Assembly: GCA_018715105.1 (NCBI GenBank)
Contig: DVMG01000129.1
Location: 1-5,806 of the forward strand
From: Candidatus Ventricola intestinavium
GTDB lineage: Bacteria > Bacillota > Clostridia > Christensenellales > Aristaeellaceae
Length of the DNA stretch: 5,806 bases
Direction: 5' to 3'
Each line of letters begins with the position of its first letter. Position 1 is the first letter of the stretch. Both the position numbers and the translations under genes were made by a program. This document shows, in pieces, positions 1 to 5,806 of the stretch. The notes beneath the pieces are model-generated. The model made no database searches. It saw nothing but the letters and a program-made list of their open reading frames with translations, and was not told where the DNA came from.

Positions 1-587
1 GTATCAATATTCATCCTCATATCGACAGGATCGTCATCAAAAAAAAGCCACATGTCTTCCTCGTTCCGATATTCTACGCTGAAGATGCGGTCAAAAGCAT
101 TTTCAATTTTCATAACTTCAAATCCCTCAGGAATATAGGCTGGATAATAATCCCCGCCCCACTCTGTGGGCACGTCAAACGCCTTTTCCGGCACGGCCTG
201 CGCGCGGATGGCGGTGAATTCTCCGTAATCCTGCGCAAACAGGGCGTATACCTGCACGCGGAAGGCGTCGCTGGCGGCAAATGCCGCCGTCAGCCCCACG
301 CAGAGCAGGGCCGCGGCGGCGGCGGTCACGCGGGCTACACGGGGCGCGGCGCGGCGCATGCCCTCGCAGAACGCGCGCCACAGCATGCGGCGGTTCAGCC
401 TGGCGAGCATGCGCGCGCGGCTTTTTTCAAACACGGCTGCGCACGCCTCCTCTTCCCCGCGGGGGCGGCGCAGGGTTTCAACCTCCTGATCCCTGTTTTC
501 GCGGAGGGCGGCGCAAAGCAGCATGCGCTCATATTGCAGACGCATCCGCTCGTCGCTCCTGTAGATTCTGTTATCGCCGCCGGTCAT
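1..587 (-). CDS. Putative anti-sigma factor, single-pass membrane protein with DUF4367-like exported domain (partial, 3' end outside window)
   Basis: The frame is open from an ATG at 587 to the left edge, giving 195 residues with no stop; the C-terminus is missing. The start is supported by AGGAGG at 602-597, nine bases upstream and inside the last codons of the sigma gene, which this gene overlaps by 17 bases. Residues 1-83 are charged and rich in Arg and Glu, as expected of a cytoplasmic sigma-binding part. Residues about 84-105 form one hydrophobic, Ala-rich segment ending in AAFAAS, flanked by Arg on the inner side. An exported part follows, containing PAYIPEGFE at 149-157, which resembles the opening motif of DUF4367 domains. 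Such proteins commonly sit directly after a sigma factor in Clostridia and are thought to restrain it at the membrane. The anti-sigma role is inferred from context and architecture. GC content drops sharply in the last 55-60 visible codons. Confidence 0.75.
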   Translation of the reverse strand, partial: MTGGDNRIYRSDERMRLQYERMLLCAALRENRDQEVETLRRPRGEEEACAAVFEKSRARMLARLNRRMLWRAFCEGMRRAAPRVARVTAAAAALLCVGLTAAFAASDAFRVQVYALFAQDYGEFTAIRAQAVPEKAFDVPTEWGGDYYPAYIPEGFEVMKIENAFDRIFSVEYRNEEDMWLFFDDDPVDMRMNID

Positions 588-1152
588 CGAAAATTTCCTC
601 CTTTTCAAGCATGTTTCTCAGCCGTTCATGAATGCGCCGCAGGATTCCCCCCACGCTTCCCGGCTTTACGCCGATGCGCCGCGCGATTTCCGCGTGCGTC
701 AGCCCCTCGTCATAGCGCATGGACAGCACCCACCGGTCCCTCTCCGGCAGCCGCCGGATGGCCCCTGCGAGCACTTCCTTTTCCGCCGCGCGGATGATCA
801 CCTCATCCGCCGTCTCCTCGCCGGAGGGGATTTCCTCCAGCAGAGGATCCCCGGCGCGGAAGACGTATTGGTTTTCCCGGTTTTTCTTTTTCAGGATGTC
901 AATAGCCGCGTGCTCCGCCGTGATCACCAGATAGCGCTTCAGGCTCTTTTCCGGCAGGGCGCGCAGCGTTTCCGCCTTATCAAGCAGCGAGAGGCACGCG
1001 TTGTTCAGCGCATCCAGCGCGTCGTGCTCATCGGGCAGGATGGACATCGCCTTTCTGAGCATCATGAGCCCGTGCTGCGCATACAGCTCCTGCACATAGG
1101 CCCTGTCCCGCCCTCTGCTCAAAATGCTTCGGATGATCCTGCCCCCATGCAA
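571..1152 (-). CDS. Small sigma-70-family (ECF-like) RNA polymerase sigma factor
   Basis: This protein would direct RNA polymerase to a small set of promoters, probably including its own. Counting from a TTG at 1152 it has 193 residues, a usual size for two-domain sigma factors. Region 2 covers about residues 19-95, including AYVQELYAQHG, a DALDALNNACLSLLDK stretch and LKRYLVITAEHAAIDILKKK. Region 4 covers about 135-182, with LPERDRWVLSMRYDEGLTHAEIA and a helix-turn-helix near 151-175. The TAA stop lies inside the downstream membrane-protein gene, so the two are translationally coupled. The start is uncertain. AAGGAGG ends only three bases before the TTG at 1152 but seven bases before an out-of-frame ATG at 1148; a TTG at 1122 (183 residues) is another option. 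The longest frame begins at 1311, but that ATG has no ribosome binding site, lies inside a repeat unit, and its extension runs through the promoter region. The sigma identity is solid; the exact start is not. Confidence 0.85.
   Translation of the reverse strand: MHGGRIIRSILSRGRDRAYVQELYAQHGLMMLRKAMSILPDEHDALDALNNACLSLLDKAETLRALPEKSLKRYLVITAEHAAIDILKKKNRENQYVFRAGDPLLEEIPSGEETADEVIIRAAEKEVLAGAIRRLPERDRWVLSMRYDEGLTHAEIARRIGVKPGSVGGILRRIHERLRNMLEKEEIFDDRRR
1119..1148 (-). other. Possible nine-codon leader ORF overlapping the sigma gene, or a frameshifted true start
   Basis: An ATG at 1148, seven bases after AAGGAGG, opens a frame encoding MGAGSSEAF and a TGA at 1121-1119. That TGA overlaps a TTG (1122-1120) in the sigma frame, a TTGA arrangement that could permit translational coupling. 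Alternatively the ATG is the real sigma start and one G is missing from the tract 1146-1142: six Gs instead of five would give MGGRIIRSILSRGRD followed by the sigma frame. The sequence alone does not decide between these. Confidence 0.3.
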
Positions 1153-1155
1153 GTG

Positions 1156-1167
1156 CCTCCTTCTTCC
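1156..1167 (-). promoter_or_regulatory. Ribosome binding site of the sigma gene
   Basis: AAGAAGGAGG ends at 1156 and is the only strong Shine-Dalgarno match upstream of the sigma frame, so it places translation initiation near 1152-1148. Its spacing to the out-of-frame ATG at 1148 is ideal (7 bases), while that to the in-frame TTG at 1152 is short (3 bases). This conflict is why the sigma start is in doubt. Confidence 0.75.
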
Positions 1168-1196
1168 CCGCGCGCCTTTTGACCCCTCTGCTTCTT

Positions 1197-1225
1197 TAGA
1201 CGACGCACCCCGCCTTTTTCTTACA
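1197..1225 (-). promoter_or_regulatory. Candidate ECF-type promoter of the sigma/anti-sigma operon
   Basis: On the minus strand TGTAAG (1225-1220) and CGTCTA (1202-1197) are separated by 17 bases. This resembles promoters of ECF sigma factors such as Bacillus SigX, SigW and SigM (TGTAAC- or TGAAAC-like -35, CG-T/A-rich -10). It would fit autoregulation by the sigma factor encoded 45 bases downstream. An overlapping SigA-like reading is possible: TTTTCA (1248-1243), 17 bases, then TGTAAG as a 4/6 -10. A run of A and T tracts at 1236-1268 could act as an UP element or bent DNA. All of this is motif matching only. Confidence 0.35.
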
Positions 1226-1269
1226 CCTTTTGAGCAAATTTTTGAAAAAAATTTTTTAAAACAAAAAAA

Positions 1270-1395
1270 GGGCCCGGCAGGCACCGGTTTGTCGGCACGC
1301 ATCGCTTTCATTCGGGATGGACGCCCCTTTTCCAGCGATTCGGAAAATCGCTTCTCCCCCCCTTCGGGGGAGAAACGCGTCTTTCAACGGTCTGA
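1270..1395. repeat. Tandem repeat unit 1 (126 bp), with two hairpins
   Basis: First of two nearly identical head-to-tail 126-bp units, beginning GGGCCCGGCAGG and ending CAACGGTCTGA. It holds a 7-bp stem with loop CGGAA (1334-1352) and, touching it, a 9-bp perfect stem of TTCTCCCCC with GGGGGAGAA (1352-1374) and loop CCTTC. No T tract follows either stem on either strand, so these do not look like ordinary terminators. Adjacent stems in an intergenic, non-coding unit resemble REP- or MITE-like elements. I cannot tell whether copies exist elsewhere in the genome. Confidence 0.9.
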
Positions 1396-1521
1396 GGGCC
1401 CGGCAGGCACCGGTTTGTCGGCATCAGCATCGCTTTCATTCGGGATAGAGGCCCCTTTTCCAGCGATTCGGAAAATCGCTTCTCCCCCTTTGGGGGAGAA
1501 ACGCGTCTTTCAACGGTCTGA
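1396..1521. repeat. Tandem repeat unit 2 (126 bp), with two hairpins
   Basis: Second unit, directly abutting the first. It differs by a two-base insertion near 1424, two substitutions in the stretch before GCCCC (about 1446-1450), and the loop of the second hairpin. Stems are intact: AGCGATT/AATCGCT at 1462-1480 and TTCTCCCCC/GGGGGAGAA at 1480-1500, the latter with loop TTT instead of CCTTC. The very high identity points to a recent duplication. Confidence 0.9.
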
Positions 1522-1549
1522 GGGCCCGGCAGGGCACCGGATCATCGGC
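1522..1549. repeat. Truncated third copy of the tandem repeat
   Basis: About 28 bases match the first part of the unit (GGGCCCGGCAGG, then CACCGG and TCGGC) with one inserted G and a few changes in the TTTG stretch. The match then stops and unrelated sequence leading to the peptidase terminator begins. A partial end copy is usual for arrays that arose by unequal exchange or slippage. Confidence 0.75.
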
Positions 1550-1573
1550 CAACGTCTTTTCTCCCACAGCGGG

Positions 1574-1599
1574 AAAAAAGGGAAAGGCCTGATCCTTTC
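1574..1599 (-). terminator. Probable intrinsic terminator of the peptidase gene
   Basis: Seventeen bases after the peptidase stop, the minus strand reads GAAAGG (1599-1594), loop ATCAGG, CCTTTC (1587-1582), then CC and six Ts (1579-1574). The stem is only 6 bp, with three A-T pairs, but its place and T tract fit a Rho-independent terminator. It separates the peptidase from the repeats and the sigma promoter. Confidence 0.6.
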
Positions 1600-1615
1600 G
1601 GAAAAAGGGCGCGCC

Positions 1616-2605
1616 TCACAGGCTGCCGGCGGCGGGAAAGCCATATGCGCTCGTGGCGGCGCTCACCGCGCGCAGGATGGCCTCGCTCATGACATCGGCG
1701 GCCAGCGCGCCCACCACATCCTGATCCGCCCGCACATCCCCCAGCGAAAGGGCGTAGATGCTGTCGCCATCCGCGGTGGTGTGCACCGGCCTGATACACC
1801 GCGCATAGCCGTCGTGCGCCATGCCCGCGATTTTGCAAAGCTGCGCCTTGTCAAAGCGGGCGTTGGTCATCACCACGCCAAGGGTCGTGTTGCCCACAAA
1901 CTTGTTTTCCACCACCTGATAGCCCGTGATGGGGGCCGGGGCCTCCAGGCGCCGGCGATCCGGGGTGAGCACACCGGCCACCTTTTTTCCCGTGCGGGGA
2001 TCCAGAATATCGCCAAGCGCGTTGACCGCCGCCAGCGCGCCCACCTGCAATTCCCCCAGCCGCACGGCATAGCTGCCGATCCCGGCCTTCATGCACCGCT
2101 CCATGCCCAGCAGCTTGCCCACGGTTGCTCCCGTACCCGCGCCGAAGCAGCCATCGCGGTAGTTTCCGGCATTCTGACAGGCGCGGTAGCCCATCGCCCT
2201 GTCCGGCCGCACGCGGCTGTCGCCCACGGTCAGATCAAACAGGCAGCTCTGGCAGACCAGCGGCACGCGCGTCACGCCCACGTCAAAACCGATGCCGCGC
2301 TCCTCCAGGTATTGCATCACGCCGCCCGCCGCGTCCAGCCCGAACGCGCTTCCTCCGGAAAGGAGCACCGCGTGGATGGCCTGCGCCGCCGCCATGGGCT
2401 TGAGCAGCTCGCTCTCGCGGCTGGCGGGCCCGCCGCCGCGCACATCCAGCCCGGCGGGCGCGCCGTCCTTCCCGCCGCAGAGCACCACCGTCACGCCCGT
2501 GCCCGCCGCCTCATCCTGCGCGCTGCCGATCCGCACGTTTTCCATCTCCAGGATGGAGATCTCCTTCAAAGCAGGGATAGGGTTCCCCTTGTTCGTTTCG
2601 CTCAT
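1616..2605 (-). CDS. P1 (S58) family peptidase, DmpA/NylC-type N-terminal nucleophile hydrolase
   Basis: This is a self-processing amidohydrolase; characterised relatives are L-aminopeptidases/D-amidases (DmpA), beta-peptidyl aminopeptidases and the nylon-oligomer hydrolase NylC. The actual substrate is unknown. The protein has 329 residues, normal for the family. Family segments in order: GLDVRGGGPASRE (52-64), HAVLLSGGSAFGLDAAGGV (78-96), GAGTGATVGK (155-164) and VGNTTLGVVMTNA (237-249). By analogy with NylC, the chain should cut itself between Asn239 and Thr240, freeing Thr240 as the nucleophile; Asn248 is also conserved. No signal peptide is seen, so it is probably cytoplasmic. The start at 2605 is chosen because AGGAGG lies six bases upstream and family similarity begins soon after; the frame stays open 35 codons further up, but that part is non-coding in character and runs into the carB terminator. 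It has its own ribosome binding site and a terminator; no convincing promoter is visible. Confidence 0.92.
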   Translation of the reverse strand: MSETNKGNPIPALKEISILEMENVRIGSAQDEAAGTGVTVVLCGGKDGAPAGLDVRGGGPASRESELLKPMAAAQAIHAVLLSGGSAFGLDAAGGVMQYLEERGIGFDVGVTRVPLVCQSCLFDLTVGDSRVRPDRAMGYRACQNAGNYRDGCFGAGTGATVGKLLGMERCMKAGIGSYAVRLGELQVGALAAVNALGDILDPRTGKKVAGVLTPDRRRLEAPAPITGYQVVENKFVGNTTLGVVMTNARFDKAQLCKIAGMAHDGYARCIRPVHTTADGDSIYALSLGDVRADQDVVGALAADVMSEAILRAVSAATSAYGFPAAGSL

Positions 2606-2617
2606 GCCGCTCCTCCT

Positions 2618-2646
2618 TTTCCCGGCAAATTCATTTCCCGGCAAAT
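2618..2646. repeat. Pair of 13-bp direct repeats before the peptidase gene
   Basis: The minus strand carries ATTTGCCGGGAAA twice (2646-2634 and 2630-2618), separated by TGA, a period of 16 bases. The core TTTGCCGGGAAA is an imperfect palindrome (10 of 12 positions). The second copy touches the ribosome binding site. It could be a paired operator or a small chance duplication; no regulator is encoded beside it. Confidence 0.5.
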
Positions 2647-2690
2647 CTCCGGGCCCGTTCTTCGGCGGATTTCCGGATCCTTGCCTGTGC

Positions 2691-2729
2691 AAAAGGCCGG
2701 GCATCCCCACGAATGGGGAACGCCCGGCC
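2691..2729. terminator. Strong intrinsic terminator after carB, potentially bidirectional
   Basis: GGCCGGGC (2695-2702) pairs perfectly with GCCCGGCC (2722-2729). Inside, CCCCA and TGGGG form a second stem around the loop TTCG on the minus strand, with one small bulge. The minus strand continues into TTTT (2694-2691), ending carB transcripts just after the stop codon. On the plus strand six Ts (2734-2739) follow, so transcripts coming from the left would also stop. The plus-side T tract is shared with the carB TAA stop. Confidence 0.85.
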
Positions 2730-2737
2730 CGCGTTTT

Positions 2738-5700
2738 TTACAGGATCAAATCGTGCAGGCCCAGCGGCGGCACATCCTCGGCCTTTTTGCCCAGGCGCAC
2801 GCACTTCATCAGCAGCCGGGCGGTGTCAATGCTCGTCACGCAGGCGATGCCGTATTCAACCGCCATGCGGCGCAGCCGGAAGCCGGGGCGCTGCGGATCG
2901 CGCCCATGGGTCGGCGTGGTGATGATCAGGCGGATCTTCCCGGAGTCAAACAGCCTGGCCAGGGCATCCGTGTCCTCGCCGGGGCGCGGCACAGGCTGTG
3001 CGCCCACGTAGTTGTGGTTGAGCATGTGCGCCGTGCCCGTGGTGGCGTAGATTTCAAAGCCGAGCGCGGCGAATGTCTCCGCCAGCTCCAGCGCCTCGCG
3101 CTTGTCGTGATCGGCGATGGAGAAGAGCACGCCGCCCTCCTCCGGCTTGGGAATCGCCATCTTCGTGGAGGCAAAGCCCTTGAGATAGGCTTCCTCGGCC
3201 GTGGCGGCAAGGCCCAGCGCCTCGCCGGTGGATTTCATTTCCGGGCCGAGGCTGACCTCCACCTCCGGCAGCTTTTCAAAGGAGAAGACGGGCATCTTCA
3301 CGGCCACCGTCGGCGCGGGCGGATAAAGCCCCGTGCCAAAGCCCATGGCGGGCACCTTTTCCCCCAGCGACGCGCGCACGCCCAGCTCCACGATCGGGAT
3401 ACCGGTCACCTTGGAGATATACGGCACCGTGCGCGAAGAGCGCGGGTTGACCTCAATGATATACAGATCGCCCGCATATTCGATAAACTGGATGTTGACC
3501 AGGCCGCGCACGTGCAGGCTGCGCGCGATGTTGATGGTGTATTCCGTCACCATGCGCTGAATGCGCGGGGCCAGGTGCTGCGGCGGATAAACGGAGATGG
3601 AGTCGCCCGAATGGATGCCCGCGCGCTCGATGTGCTCCATGATGCCCGGAATGAGCACGTTCTCCCCGTCGCAGATCGCGTCCACCTCGATCTCGCGGCC
3701 AAGCAGATATTTGTCCACCAGAATCGGGTGCTCCTGCACGTTCATGTTGATGATGGACATGTATTCGCGGATGTGCCGCTCGTCATAGGCGATCTCCATG
3801 CCCTGCCCGCCCAGCACATAGCTGGGGCGCACCAGCACCGGATACCCCAGTTCCCTGGCGGCCTGGGCCGCTTCATCCGCGGTGAAGACCGTGGTGCCCT
3901 TGGGCTGGGGGATGCCCAGCCGGGTCAGCAGGCTGTTGAACAGCTCGCGATCCTCCGCCGCGTCGATGTCCCCCAGGTCGGTGCCCAGGATGCTGTATCC
4001 CGCCTCGCGCACGGCTTTGGCCAGCTTGATGGCCGTCTGCCCGCCGAACTGGCAGACCACGCCGACCGGCTGCTCGATCTCCAGCACGTTTTCCACATCT
4101 TCCGGCGTCAGCGGCTCGAAGTACAGGCGGTCGGATGTGTCAAAGTCGGTGGAAACCGTCTCCGGATTGTTGTTGATGATGACGGTGTCAAATCCCGCGC
4201 GCTTCAGCGCCCACACGCAGTGCACCGAACAGTAGTCAAACTCAATGCCCTGGCCAATGCGGATCGGGCCGGAGCCGAGCACGACCACGGTTTTGCGCCC
4301 GCTGTTTTTCGCCTCGGTGGCCGCGCCGTAGGTGCTGTAAAAATAGGGGCTCACCGCCTCAAACTCGCCGCCGCACGTATCCACCATGCGGAATGCCGGC
4401 AGCACGTTCATCTGCCTGCGCAGCGCGCGGATCTCCCTTTCCCCGCATCCCACAAACCGGCCGATGGCCTTGTCCGCCATGCCCATCTTTTTGGCCGAAA
4501 GCAGCATCTCCCGGGTGAGCGCATCCCGGCCGGGCAGCGCGCGGATCTGCTGCTCCATGCGCACGATGTTCTGCACCTTTTTGAGAAACCAGACGTCGAT
4601 CTTCGTGATCGCATGCACATGCTCCAGGGAGGCGCCCCGGCGCAGCGCCTCCGCGACGACGAAGGACCGCTCGGTGTCGATCTCATGCAGGCGCGCTTCG
4701 ATTTCCTCGTCGGAAAGCGCCTCCAGCGACGGGATGACGAGGCTGTCCATCCCCATTTCCAGCGAACGCACGGCCTTGAGCAGCGCGCTTTCAAAGTTCA
4801 CCCCGATGGACATAATCTCGCCCGTGGCCTTCATCTTGGTGCCGATGTGCTTGTCCGCATAGACGAACTTGTCAAACGGCCAGCGCGGGAACTTGAGCAC
4901 CACGTAATCAAGCGTCGGCTCGGCACAGGCATACGTCTGCCCGGTCACGCCGTTGATGATCTCGTCCAGGGTGTAGCCAAGGGCAATGCGCGTGGTGACC
5001 TTGGCGATGGGGTAGCCCGTGGCCTTGGAGGCCAGCGCCGAGGAACGGGAGACACGCGGGTTGACCTCGATCACGTAATACTGCATGCTGTCCGGAGAGA
5101 GCGCGTACTGCACGTTGCACCCGCCTTCAATCCCCAATGCGGAGATGATGTTCAGCGATGCGGTTCGCAGCATCTGGTGCTCCTGGTCGCGCAGCGTCTG
5201 GCTGGGCGCCACGACGATGGAATCCCCCGTGTGCACGCCCACCGGGTCGAAATTTTCCATGTTGCAGACGGTGATGCAGTTGCCCGCGCCGTCGCGGATC
5301 ACTTCGTATTCGATTTCCTTCCAGCCGGCCACGCTGCGCTCAATCAGGTTTTCATGCACGCGGGAAGAGCGCAGGCCGTCCGCGCAGATCTCGCGCAGCT
5401 GGCGCTCATCCTCCGCGATGCCGCCGCCCGTTCCGCCCAGCGTATAGGCCGGGCGTACGATGACCGGATAGCCGTACTGGTTGGCAAAGTCAACCGACGC
5501 CTGCACATCGTGCACGATCACCGAATCGATGCACGGCTCGCCGATGGCGAGCATCATGTTCTTAAAATCCTCGCGATCCTCCGCCCGGCGGATGGAATCA
5601 ATCTTTGTGCCCAGAAGCTGCACGTTGTAGCGCGCGAGGATGCCCTTTTCATCCAGCTCCATGGCCAGGTTCAGGCCCGTCTGCCCGCCCAGGGAAGCGA

Positions 5701-5806
5701 GCAGGCTGTCCGGCCGCTCACGCGCGATGATCTTTTCAAGGGAACCGGCGGTCAGCGGCTCCAGATACACCTTATCCGCGATGTCCGTGTCGGTCATGAT
5801 GGTGGC
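2738..5806 (-). CDS. carB: Carbamoyl-phosphate synthase large subunit (5' end outside window)
   Basis: CarB joins bicarbonate, ammonia delivered by the small subunit CarA, and two ATP to make carbamoyl phosphate for pyrimidine and arginine synthesis in the cytoplasm. 1,022 residues are visible, starting within ATIMTD; comparison with the E. coli protein suggests that about 51 are missing at the N-terminus. The ATG at 5797 is internal, not the start. The first ATP-grasp domain includes PVIVRPAYTLGGTGGG and EVNPRVSRSS (Glu at visible residue 247). A helical oligomerisation part lies around 350-500. The second half opens with LGSGPIRIGQGIEFDYC (near 510) and has PVLVRPSYVLGGQGM and EVNPRSSRT (Glu 785). 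The MGS-like allosteric domain starts near 891 (GGVLFSIADHDK) and holds TPTHGRDPQRPGFRLRRMAVEYG; the end is LGLHDLIL. All domains look intact. carA most likely lies just upstream, beyond the right edge. Confidence 0.97.
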   Translation of the reverse strand, partial: ATIMTDTDIADKVYLEPLTAGSLEKIIARERPDSLLASLGGQTGLNLAMELDEKGILARYNVQLLGTKIDSIRRAEDREDFKNMMLAIGEPCIDSVIVHDVQASVDFANQYGYPVIVRPAYTLGGTGGGIAEDERQLREICADGLRSSRVHENLIERSVAGWKEIEYEVIRDGAGNCITVCNMENFDPVGVHTGDSIVVAPSQTLRDQEHQMLRTASLNIISALGIEGGCNVQYALSPDSMQYYVIEVNPRVSRSSALASKATGYPIAKVTTRIALGYTLDEIINGVTGQTYACAEPTLDYVVLKFPRWPFDKFVYADKHIGTKMKATGEIMSIGVNFESALLKAVRSLEMGMDSLVIPSLEALSDEEIEARLHEIDTERSFVVAEALRRGASLEHVHAITKIDVWFLKKVQNIVRMEQQIRALPGRDALTREMLLSAKKMGMADKAIGRFVGCGEREIRALRRQMNVLPAFRMVDTCGGEFEAVSPYFYSTYGAATEAKNSGRKTVVVLGSGPIRIGQGIEFDYCSVHCVWALKRAGFDTVIINNNPETVSTDFDTSDRLYFEPLTPEDVENVLEIEQPVGVVCQFGGQTAIKLAKAVREAGYSILGTDLGDIDAAEDRELFNSLLTRLGIPQPKGTTVFTADEAAQAARELGYPVLVRPSYVLGGQGMEIAYDERHIREYMSIINMNVQEHPILVDKYLLGREIEVDAICDGENVLIPGIMEHIERAGIHSGDSISVYPPQHLAPRIQRMVTEYTINIARSLHVRGLVNIQFIEYAGDLYIIEVNPRSSRTVPYISKVTGIPIVELGVRASLGEKVPAMGFGTGLYPPAPTVAVKMPVFSFEKLPEVEVSLGPEMKSTGEALGLAATAEEAYLKGFASTKMAIPKPEEGGVLFSIADHDKREALELAETFAALGFEIYATTGTAHMLNHNYVGAQPVPRPGEDTDALARLFDSGKIRLIITTPTHGRDPQRPGFRLRRMAVEYGIACVTSIDTARLLMKCVRLGKKAEDVPPLGLHDLIL

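Noticed and set aside
628..1182. Plus-strand open frame of 184 codons opposite the sigma gene
   Set aside because: It is antisense to a clear sigma factor, has no recognisable domain, and long open frames on the opposite strand are expected in GC-rich coding DNA.
1260..1290. Terminator on the minus strand at the left end of repeat unit 1 (CCGG stem followed by seven Ts)
   Set aside because: The stem is only 4 bp with a four-base gap before the Ts, and the T run belongs to the AT-rich promoter region, so it is too weak to call.
1153..1311. N-terminal extension of the sigma factor to an ATG at 1311
   Set aside because: That ATG lies within tandem repeat unit 1 and has no ribosome binding site. 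The extra residues are a Lys/Arg/Phe-rich translation of the promoter's A/T tracts and have no place in a sigma factor.
1270..1549. CRISPR array
   Set aside because: The units are 126 bp and abut without unique spacers, and no cas gene is present.
2606..2690. Promoter for the peptidase gene
   Set aside because: TTGCAC near 2690 has no acceptable -10 at normal spacing; nothing convincing is visible in this short leader.
2292..3011. Plus-strand open frame of 239 codons
   Set aside because: It spans the 5' part of the peptidase gene, a terminator and the 3' end of carB in antisense; its composition is that of a shadow frame.
4386..4862. Plus-strand open frame of 158 codons inside carB
   Set aside because: It is antisense to the conserved carB oligomerisation region and shows only the Ser/Arg-rich composition of a shadow frame.

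Overview
The window looks like part of a high-GC member of the Bacillota (Clostridia type, probably gut-associated). The grounds are strong AGGAGG ribosome binding sites, a sigma factor overlapped by a DUF4367-type membrane partner, a Firmicutes-style carbamoyl-phosphate synthase large chain, and GC-rich codon use. This assignment is inferred from style; no taxonomic marker is present. All four genes I can support lie on the minus strand, so the window reads from right to left.

Right to left. (1) 5806-2738 is carB, the large subunit of carbamoyl-phosphate synthase, open at the right edge and lacking only about 51 N-terminal residues. It ends in a strong UUCG-capped hairpin (2691-2729). (2) 2605-1616 is a complete P1/S58-family peptidase (DmpA/NylC type, N-terminal nucleophile hydrolase) with its Asn-Thr self-cleavage site, followed by a probable intrinsic terminator (1574-1599). 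(3) 1549-1270 is non-coding and holds two nearly identical 126-bp tandem repeats plus a 28-bp stump of a third; each full unit carries two perfect hairpins. (4) 1248-1197 is an AT-rich promoter region with an ECF-like candidate promoter. (5) 1152-571 is a small sigma-70-family sigma factor with a puzzling start. (6) 587-1 is a single-pass membrane protein of the DUF4367 anti-sigma type, overlapping the sigma gene by 17 bases and cut by the left edge.

The sigma factor and membrane protein form a two-gene regulatory unit: the membrane protein probably holds or releases the sigma factor in response to an envelope signal. carB makes carbamoyl phosphate for pyrimidine and arginine synthesis; carA is expected just beyond the right edge. 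The peptidase has its own ribosome binding site and is bounded by terminators, so a functional link to carB is not shown.

I see no convincing undescribed system. The points most worth a second look are the sigma start (one extra G in a G tract would join a well-placed ATG to the sigma frame), the hairpin-bearing tandem repeats, and the sharp GC drop in the exported part of the membrane protein.
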